Positions 6,138-11,681 of a stretch of 13,421 bases of DNA are shown here, piece after piece. This DNA is from Natrialbaceae archaeon Tc-Br11_E2g1 (GTDB taxonomy: Archaea > Halobacteriota > Halobacteria > Halobacteriales > Natrialbaceae), in NCBI GenBank assembly GCA_001564255.1, contig LKNC01000046.1, forward strand, positions 1 through 13,421, given 5' to 3'. A program made the position numbers and the translations under genes. Under the pieces are notes generated by a model, which saw nothing but the letters and a program-made list of their open reading frames with translations, was not told the origin of the DNA and did not search any database. Positions within the stretch are counted from its first letter, which is position 1, and each line of letters starts with the position of its first letter.

Positions 6138-6157
6138 GGAGAAAATATTTGTTCTCC
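6138..6157. promoter_or_regulatory. palindromic operator candidate upstream of the BASS gene
   Basis: GGAGAA (6138-6143) and TTCTCC (6152-6157) form a perfect dyad around an AT-rich 8 bp centre (AATATTTG). It lies 52 bp upstream of the BASS ATG and just upstream of a TATA-like ATATAG on the minus strand (6128-6123). AAATATTT inside the dyad could itself be the TATA box. In either case a protein bound here would block or guide transcription factor B. The size and symmetry fit a dimeric winged-helix regulator; IclR is the nearest candidate. Confidence 0.5.
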
Positions 6158-6213
6158 AAAACCCGGACTTCGACCACACGCGTGGAGTGTGCGGTCGGTG
6201 CTTCGGTGTAACT

Positions 6214-6497
6214 CTACTGGGAGGAAGGGCCGTAACTCAACCCGAGTAGATAGAACTGATGCTGTCGGTCATGGACCTGTGAACCGGTGTGTGTCAGAAC
6301 TGGCCGTACAGCGCGTGTCGGCCCGTCCTCTCTCGGGAGTGGTGTCCGTCCGTATGCCCGATAGTATGAATCCTCACGGACACCGGTCTCCGCCGGTGGG
6401 ATACGCGACGGAGACCCCGGCGCGAAAGCCGGTATACTGTCCTGCGGGCACCGTCGTGGTCTGTCCGACGCTCAATTCGACGGGGATCGGTCGTCAT
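6214..6497 (-). pseudogene. frameshifted relic of an unrecognised small protein
   Basis: Three overlapping minus-strand frames make one coherent protein if two single extra bases are ignored. ATG 6497 gives MTTDP. Dropping one C from the CCCC that follows leads into VELSVGQTTTVPAGQYTGFR and on to GVSVAYPTGG. A second shift near 6386-6395 leads into ETGVREDSYYRAYGRTPLPR, ending in HQFYLLGLSYGPSSQ and a TAG at 6216-6214. The total is about 93 residues. A TTTAC box lies about 25 bp before the ATG, as for leaderless genes. In the current frame, the ATG at 6505 meets a TGA after three codons. The family is not recognised; the Gln/Thr/Val-rich middle suggests a small beta-rich protein. It was once co-directional with the BASS gene. 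Confidence 0.5.
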
Positions 6498-6664
6498 TGT
6501 GGCATCCGTGATGGGCCGTAAACTCGCGGGTCGCTTTTCGATCTGATCGCGCGTCAGTAAGACATTCGGTGAATCCTTCTCCGCATAGCAGACATAAATG
6601 ATATACTTGTCGGAAATAGGGGGCCAGAATGTGATTTGTGTGGACGAAAAAACACTGCTAGTGC

Positions 6665-6693
6665 AACCCTGGCACCTTTGCAAGGGTTTATTA
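6665..6693 (+). promoter_or_regulatory. TRAP operon promoter with overlapping dyad
   Basis: AACCCT (6665-6670) and AGGGTT (6683-6688) are perfect inverted arms 12 bp apart. The right arm runs straight into the TATA-like TTTATT (6687-6692), 31 bp before the ATG at 6723. A smaller dyad, CCTT-TGC-AAGG (6675-6685), is nested inside. A repressor bound here would cover the TATA box and TFB site. The arms differ from those of the BASS dyad, so a shared regulator is not shown. Confidence 0.5.
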
Positions 6694-6722
6694 GGTGTCT
6701 GTTTGAATCAGGGGTTGTAACG

Positions 6723-7724
6723 ATGGAACGACGTACATTCATTGGGGCGGCAGCGTCCGCAGCTATCGCCGGAGTCGCGGGATGTCTCGGTGGCGACGAT
6801 GACCTACAGACCCTGAACATGGGGGCACCACCGTCCGGGACGGCGACCAACGAGGCGATGACGCAACTACAGCGCGCAATAGACCAGGAATCCGACGAGA
6901 TCCAGCTCCGTATCGAGGAGACGGGCGGCCACACCGAAAGCATTCAGTTGTTCGACGAAGACGAGTTCGACGGGCACAACGGCGGTCTCACCCAAGAGCT
7001 GAACGCCCACAACGACGAAGGCCCGTTCGAAGACGAACCGGTCGAAAACACGGCACTGGTCGGGTTGACCCAGTCTGTCTACGAACACTACTGGATCGCC
7101 GTCGACGGCAGCGGCCTCGAGACCTTCGATGATATAGTCGAAGACGACGATATCGGTGTGTTCATGCTTCCGCCGGCGTGGGGCCAGCGTCACCTCGTCG
7201 AGGAGGTACACGAAAACGCGGGTATACTCGATGACCTGCTCGAGAAGAACGTCGACATGGAAGCCGGTGACGTCGCCGGTGCGATCGAGGAAGGGCGGGT
7301 CGATGCAGTCATGGCCTACGGGGTCAACGGCGAGGCGCTTCCCGGCTGGTTGACCGAAGTCGACGCTCGGTCGGACGTCTACATGGTTGAGCCCACGGAC
7401 ACCTACCTCGAGGGGATCGAAAACACCGAAGGCACAGAGATGACCGAGTTCGAACCCTACGCCTGGGACCAGGACATCGAGTCTTCGGAGATCGAGGGCT
7501 TCATCGAGCCGTTCGTGACCCTGTTCAGCGAGGACGTTCCGGACGACGTCGTTTACGAAGTCTGTCGGGTCTCACACGAACACAGTGACGTCATCCGGGA
7601 GGCCGGTGACGTGTTTATGGATCACTCGGACATCGAGACTATGGCCGAGGTCGTTCCGGAGCAGATCGACCTCCACCCCGGTGCCGCGGAGTTCTACGAC
7701 GATCACGGCGTCGACCCTCAGTAG
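6723..7724 (+). CDS. TAXI-family TRAP transporter solute-binding lipoprotein
   Basis: A 333-residue protein from ATG 6723. The N-terminus MERRTFIGAAASAAIAGVAG followed by C21 combines a twin-arginine motif with a lipobox, so it should be exported folded and anchored to the outer face of the membrane. The mature part starts LNMGAPPSGTATNEAMTQLQ, the typical TAXI opening with a G-x-x-x-G/S-T turn. It continues with the ALVGLTQSVYEHYWIAVDGS and IEEGRVDAVMAYGVNGEALP regions that correspond to ligand-domain strands, and is strongly acidic. It would capture a carboxylate or zwitterionic substrate and deliver it to the permease encoded 51 bp downstream. Substrate specificity cannot be read. The longer upstream frame is rejected because the signal begins exactly at this ATG and a promoter dyad precedes it. 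Confidence 0.9.
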   Translation: MERRTFIGAAASAAIAGVAGCLGGDDDLQTLNMGAPPSGTATNEAMTQLQRAIDQESDEIQLRIEETGGHTESIQLFDEDEFDGHNGGLTQELNAHNDEGPFEDEPVENTALVGLTQSVYEHYWIAVDGSGLETFDDIVEDDDIGVFMLPPAWGQRHLVEEVHENAGILDDLLEKNVDMEAGDVAGAIEEGRVDAVMAYGVNGEALPGWLTEVDARSDVYMVEPTDTYLEGIENTEGTEMTEFEPYAWDQDIESSEIEGFIEPFVTLFSEDVPDDVVYEVCRVSHEHSDVIREAGDVFMDHSDIETMAEVVPEQIDLHPGAAEFYDDHGVDPQ

Positions 7725-7775
7725 ATAAACGGAGCGCCGGAACAGAAACACAACACCTACCGTACTCATTAAACT

Positions 7776-9779
7776 ATGTCGACAGATGCCGGAGGCGCGT
7801 TTCAGACTGAAGATACAAAGACGAGTTTGACGCTCCTACTGACGCTCGTCACGATCGCCTACTGGGCGTTTATAATTCATTATGCCTACACGTACTGGAT
7901 CCCACAGGCACGGTACGCAGTCGTGTTCGTCGGGGGGAGTATCGTCATTTACACGCTGAACCTGGCGACGAAGGCCCTCGCGAGCGGAAGACGAACCGAA
8001 CTCGTCTGGCTGGCCGTAATCGGGACTGTAACGGTCGTCTCGAGTGCCTACGTGGCGGTTTTCTTTTGGGACCTTTACTATCACCGCCCGGGTGTCTACT
8101 TCTGGTATGAGTACGCCCTCGCGCTCGCACTTATCGCTGTCGTGGTTTACCTCGCATACCGATCGTTCGGACTCGCGTTCATCGTCGTTGCCGGGTTCAC
8201 TGTCGCCTACGGTCTGGGCGGCCAGCATCTCCAGGGAGTGTTCGCACACAGCGGCCTCTCGGGCGGTCGGATGGTGAACATCTGGGTACTCAACGTTCGG
8301 GGCTTCTACGGGTCGATCACCCAGATTATCGCCTCCTGGGTTGCGCTGTTCTTACTGTACACCGGCCTCGTACAGGCGTACGGCGCGTTCGACCTCATCT
8401 TGCGGTTCGTGAGGCTGGCAGCGACCAGACTCCGCTCGGGTGTCGCCCAGTTCGCCGTCGTCGCGAGTATGATCGTCGGGTCGATCAACGGCTCGCCCTC
8501 GGCGAACTCCGCGATGACCGGGTCGGTGACGATCCCGATGATGAAAAACAGCGGGATGCGCAAGGACGCTGCGGCTGCTGTCGAGGCAACCGCCTCCTCC
8601 GGCGGGCAGGTTCTCCCACCCGTAATGGGGGCTGCGGCGTTCATCATGGCTTCCCTGCTCGGAATCACGTACTTCGACGTCGTGGTTGCCGGCATCGCAC
8701 CCGCGATAATCTTCGTGGTCACCGTCGCGATCGGCGTCCACTACGTGACCCTGCGTAGTGCCCCCGGCGGACTCGAGCCGCAGATCGACGTCGACGAGAC
8801 GGAGATGCGCTCGGGCAGATGGCTGGCTGTTGATACGTTGAAGTTTCTTCTGCCCTTCGCAGTACTCGTCTACACGCTCGGGGTCGTCCACTGGACAGTG
8901 ACGACGGCAGCGATGGCGACGGTGGTCGCCCAGCTGGTGACCGGGATCGGGTTCCCGCTCCTCGAGACACTGTATGAACGCCGGAGCAACGACGTTACCG
9001 CTGCCGTCAGATCGGTTGGGGCACAGACCCTCGAAGGGTTCCGGTACGGCGCGATCATCCTCGCACCTATCGCCATCATCATCGCATTGATCAACGCGAT
9101 CGTCGACGTCCTCGGTGCGACGGGACTCCCCAACGCACTCACTCTGGCGCTGATGGATCTCACCGGTGGTTCGTTACTCTTCGCCGCCGTGATTTCGATC
9201 GGAATCTGCATCCTGCTCGGGATGGGGATGCCATCGTCAGCCGCGTACACTATCGTCGCGATTCTCGTGGCACCGACGTTCGTCGAGGCGTTTTTCCTTC
9301 CCGAGTTGGCGGCACACTACTTCGTCTTCTACTCGGCGCTGCTGTCGTTTATCACGCCACCGATCGCGACGGCCGCTATCGTGACCAGCGGGATCGCCAA
9401 TGCGAACTTCTGGCAAACGTGCCTGACCGCGATCCGTATCTCGATCGTGTTGTTCGTTCTCCCGGTCGTCATCGTATTCAATCCCGTACTCGTCACTGGC
9501 GGGTTCGGACTCGAGACCCTGGCGCTCACCGGACTCGTCACGGCTGGCGCGATCAGCGTCACCCACGGTGTGAACTACCCGACCCCCTGGCGTGATAGCC
9601 GACCGTTCGACGTGGCCAGTCGAGGAACGTACGTCGGGCTGGGGCTGATAGCGATGGTGTACCCGAATCTCACAGTTTCGGTGATCTGTGTCGCCGTCGC
9701 CGCAAGCTTGTTCATCGCACAGTACGCGGTGAGTATCAAACTGTCGCTGGAACAGCTCGTCGAACGGGCCGCCTCCTGA
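7776..9779 (+). CDS. fused TRAP transporter permease (DctQ-DctM, TAXI type)
   Basis: A 667-residue integral membrane protein, normal for the fused 4TM/12TM permeases that work with TAXI binding proteins. Residues about 17-170 are the small DctQ-like part with several helices. From about 175 the DctM-like transport domain begins, with its key conserved stretch GSINGSPSANSAMTGSVTIP (235-254), then EATASSGGQVLPPVMGAAAF (270-289). The second half of the repeat shows GMGMPSSAAYTIVAILVAP (482-500) and FYSALLSFITPPIATAA (518-534). These stretches form the sodium and substrate sites in the family. It is a sodium-driven importer in the cytoplasmic membrane. It follows the binding-protein gene by 51 bp with no TATA-like box of its own, so co-transcription is likely. 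The last about 80 residues hold extra helices typical of the fused form. Confidence 0.93.
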   Translation: MSTDAGGAFQTEDTKTSLTLLLTLVTIAYWAFIIHYAYTYWIPQARYAVVFVGGSIVIYTLNLATKALASGRRTELVWLAVIGTVTVVSSAYVAVFFWDLYYHRPGVYFWYEYALALALIAVVVYLAYRSFGLAFIVVAGFTVAYGLGGQHLQGVFAHSGLSGGRMVNIWVLNVRGFYGSITQIIASWVALFLLYTGLVQAYGAFDLILRFVRLAATRLRSGVAQFAVVASMIVGSINGSPSANSAMTGSVTIPMMKNSGMRKDAAAAVEATASSGGQVLPPVMGAAAFIMASLLGITYFDVVVAGIAPAIIFVVTVAIGVHYVTLRSAPGGLEPQIDVDETEMRSGRWLAVDTLKFLLPFAVLVYTLGVVHWTVTTAAMATVVAQLVTGIGFPLLETLYERRSNDVTAAVRSVGAQTLEGFRYGAIILAPIAIIIALINAIVDVLGATGLPNALTLALMDLTGGSLLFAAVISIGICILLGMGMPSSAAYTIVAILVAPTFVEAFFLPELAAHYFVFYSALLSFITPPIATAAIVTSGIANANFWQTCLTAIRISIVLFVLPVVIVFNPVLVTGGFGLETLALTGLVTAGAISVTHGVNYPTPWRDSRPFDVASRGTYVGLGLIAMVYPNLTVSVICVAVAASLFIAQYAVSIKLSLEQLVERAAS

Positions 9780-10033
9780 CACTGTCGGCCCCAGCCTACA
9801 CGTTCGTGGGAGAACCGAGACGTGCTGGGAAGCCGGTTTTGGCCCAAGATGGTTCACACGACCGTAGCCGATGCGTCCACAGACCGTCGGCCGGTGGAAT
9901 AATTTCTTCTTTACCTACCGGGGAGCGGTTCCCCTTCTCTGTTGGCCCCGATACTACGGCGATGGTAGACGAACATACAACAAATAACCCGTAGGTTGGG
10001 AAGATTTATGTGTGCAGGGGCGAACTACGAACT
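9780..10033. other. 254 bp spacer with hairpin and aminotransferase promoter
   Basis: GGGGA-GCGGT-TCCCC (9920-9934) is a perfect 5 bp stem and could be a terminator for the TRAP genes or an operator. Near the right end stands the TATA-like box of the aminotransferase gene. No gene is seen in this stretch. Confidence 0.5.
10003..10010 (+). promoter_or_regulatory. TATA-like box for the aminotransferase gene
   Basis: GATTTATG is centred about 27 bp before ATG 10034, matching leaderless initiation there. An earlier in-frame ATG at 10010 overlaps the box itself and so cannot be the start. This also shows that the aminotransferase can be transcribed apart from the TRAP genes. Confidence 0.6.
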
Positions 10034-11374
10034 ATGTCCGACAGCCAACTACAGACGGACGATATAGAGACATTGGACAGAGAACACGTATTCGGAACGT
10101 GGCGACACCAGCGTGACTTCGATCCGACTCACGTGGTCGACGCCGATGGCTTCCGATTCACCACGGCTGACGGGACGTCGTTTCTCGACTTCAGCAGTCA
10201 ACTCGTCTGTACGAACCTCGGATACGACAACGAGGCGGTTGCGGATGCGATCGCACAACAGGCCAAAAGCGTTCCCTACATCAGCCCTTCCTATACCACT
10301 GAACCACGGGCGAAACTCGGAGCGAAAATCGCCGATCTCACACCGGGTTCCCTCGAGAAGACGTTCTTCTCGACCAGCGGTACAGAGGCCAACGAAGCCG
10401 CGATGAAAATCGCCCGGTCGTACACCGGGAAAGAGAAAATTCTGACCCGGTACCGGTCCTACCACGGTGCAACGGCGGCGTCGCTCAGCGCATCGGGGGA
10501 CCCCCGACGAACCGTCGAGGACTCCGCGACCCAGCCGGACGTCCCCGGAATGGTCAAAGCACCGGACCCGTACGCCTACGGATCGACACTGGACCCCATG
10601 GAGAGCCTCGAGTACATCGACGAGATGCTCGCACTCGAGGGTGGGACGGTCGCCGCCGTCCTCGTCGAACCGCTAGTGGGGTCCAACGGCGTCCTGGTCC
10701 CGCCGACGGAGTACATGCCCCGGCTCCAGGAGATCGCCCACGACCACGGGGCGTTGTTGATCTGTGACGAAGTGATGACCGGCTTTGGCCGAACCGGTGA
10801 GTGGTTCGCCTCCGAACTGCTCGAGGTCGAACCGGACATCATCACGATGGCCAAAGGACTGACTGGATCGTACCAGCCACTCGCGGCGACGACCGTGACC
10901 GCGGAGATCGCCGAACACTTCGAAGACGAGCTATTGAACCACGGTCACACGTTCGCGGGCCATCCCATCGCCTGTGCCGCTGGCGTTGCGGCCATCGAAA
11001 CCTACGAACAGGAGGGCCTCATAGACAACGCCCGCGAGATGGGCGAATACCTGCGCGAAGAACTCGAATCACTCGCCGCCCGCCATCCGAGCGTCGGGGA
11101 ACGTCGCGGAATCGGCCTCCACCAGGGCATAGAGCTGACTCAGGATCCGGACGAGCGTGTCCCGTTCGAACGACGTGTCGACAAAGTCACGAGTCGAACG
11201 ACGGTACTGGATGAAGTCGCCGAACGCGCCGGTGAGGAGGGCGTCTACGTGTTCACCTCGATGAATACGATCGTCCTGACCCCGCCGCTTGGTATCGATG
11301 AAACCCACGTCGACGAGGCGATCGACGCCCTCGACATCGCCCTCGAGATCGCGGACGACGCGATGGACGCGTAG
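10034..11374 (+). CDS. class III aminotransferase, taurine:pyruvate-like (PLP-dependent)
   Basis: A 446-residue cytoplasmic enzyme of fold type I. Visible signatures are the N-terminal HVFGTW and SFLDFSSQLVCTNLGY (49-64), the phosphate-binding STSGTEANEAAMKIA (113-127), YRSYHGAT (140-147), the PLP-ring Asp in ICDEVMTGFGRTG (D245), the Schiff-base lysine K274 in TMAKGLT, and GHTFAGHPIACAA (304-316). The FGTW opening, the LDFSSQLVCTNLG segment and the VEPLVGSNGVLVPP loop are closest to the taurine:pyruvate / omega-amino acid aminotransferases as I know them, so an omega-amine donor (taurine, hypotaurine, beta-alanine, a polyamine) with pyruvate as acceptor is likely. The product would be an aldehyde. 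It lies 254 bp after the TRAP permease on the same strand and converges with the AOR/MoaD pair 21 bp away. Class is certain, substrate is not. Confidence 0.9.
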   Translation: MSDSQLQTDDIETLDREHVFGTWRHQRDFDPTHVVDADGFRFTTADGTSFLDFSSQLVCTNLGYDNEAVADAIAQQAKSVPYISPSYTTEPRAKLGAKIADLTPGSLEKTFFSTSGTEANEAAMKIARSYTGKEKILTRYRSYHGATAASLSASGDPRRTVEDSATQPDVPGMVKAPDPYAYGSTLDPMESLEYIDEMLALEGGTVAAVLVEPLVGSNGVLVPPTEYMPRLQEIAHDHGALLICDEVMTGFGRTGEWFASELLEVEPDIITMAKGLTGSYQPLAATTVTAEIAEHFEDELLNHGHTFAGHPIACAAGVAAIETYEQEGLIDNAREMGEYLREELESLAARHPSVGERRGIGLHQGIELTQDPDERVPFERRVDKVTSRTTVLDEVAERAGEEGVYVFTSMNTIVLTPPLGIDETHVDEAIDALDIALEIADDAMDA

Positions 11375-11395
11375 TCGTCAACCCGTCGTAGCGGT

Positions 11396-11680
11396 CTATC
11401 CACCGGTCAACGGCGGTGAGAGGGCCAACTCGTCTCCGTCCTCCAGAACGACGTCGGCCGGGGCGTTCCGGTCGACGAGTCGACCGTTGTACAGGACCGT
11501 TACTGTGGCAGTAATCTCTCCATCCCCGGTCGTGAGTCCGTCGAGCCTGGGGTAGTCCCTCTCCAGACGGGTCAGTACGTCGATGGCCGTCGGCTGTACT
11601 CCCGGTTCGAACGCTACCGACAGCGATCGTCGACCGACTCGGTCCCGAAACATTGCAAAGAGCCGGATAGCGATATCCAT
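11396..11680 (-). CDS. MoaD/ThiS-like ubiquitin-fold sulfur carrier (SAMP-like)
   Basis: A 94-residue protein with a beta-grasp pattern: MDIAIRLFAMFRDRVGRRSL as the first hairpin, a helix with AIDVLTRLERDYPRL, the strand ATVTVLYNGRLVDRN, then ADVVLEDGDELALSPPLTGG ending in the diagnostic C-terminal Gly-Gly. MoaD proteins are adenylated and thiocarboxylated at that glycine by a MoaB/MoeB-type E1 enzyme and then pass sulfur to molybdopterin; archaeal SAMPs can also be conjugated to proteins. Its ATG lies 1 bp after the AOR stop codon, so the two are surely co-transcribed. That location points to cofactor supply for this AOR specifically. MoaD-like genes next to tungsten AORs are a known arrangement in archaea and bacteria. 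Confidence 0.88.
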   Translation of the reverse strand: MDIAIRLFAMFRDRVGRRSLSVAFEPGVQPTAIDVLTRLERDYPRLDGLTTGDGEITATVTVLYNGRLVDRNAPADVVLEDGDELALSPPLTGG

Positions 11681-11681
11681 C

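Larger units (their letters stand above)
6087..6722. other. divergent regulatory region with a broken gene
   Basis: This 636 bp spacer between the divergent BASS and TRAP genes contains the operator candidate at 6138-6157, the frameshifted relic at 6214-6497, and the TRAP promoter with its dyad at 6665-6693. The plus-strand open frame spanning 6189-6521 is Arg/Cys/Ser-rich and is taken as the shadow of the relic. Confidence 0.6.

Noticed and set aside
6189..6521. 110-codon plus-strand frame upstream of the TRAP genes
   Set aside because: It is rich in Arg, Ser and Cys with no promoter, and is opposite a minus-strand relic whose pieces look far more protein-like.
9237..9857. 206-codon minus-strand frame
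   Set aside because: It is antisense to the conserved 3' part of the TRAP permease, and it lacks any recognisable domain.
10010..10033. Earlier ATG as start of the aminotransferase
   Set aside because: This ATG overlaps the TATA-like box, and the 8 extra residues do not look conserved; ATG 10034 fits a leaderless start.
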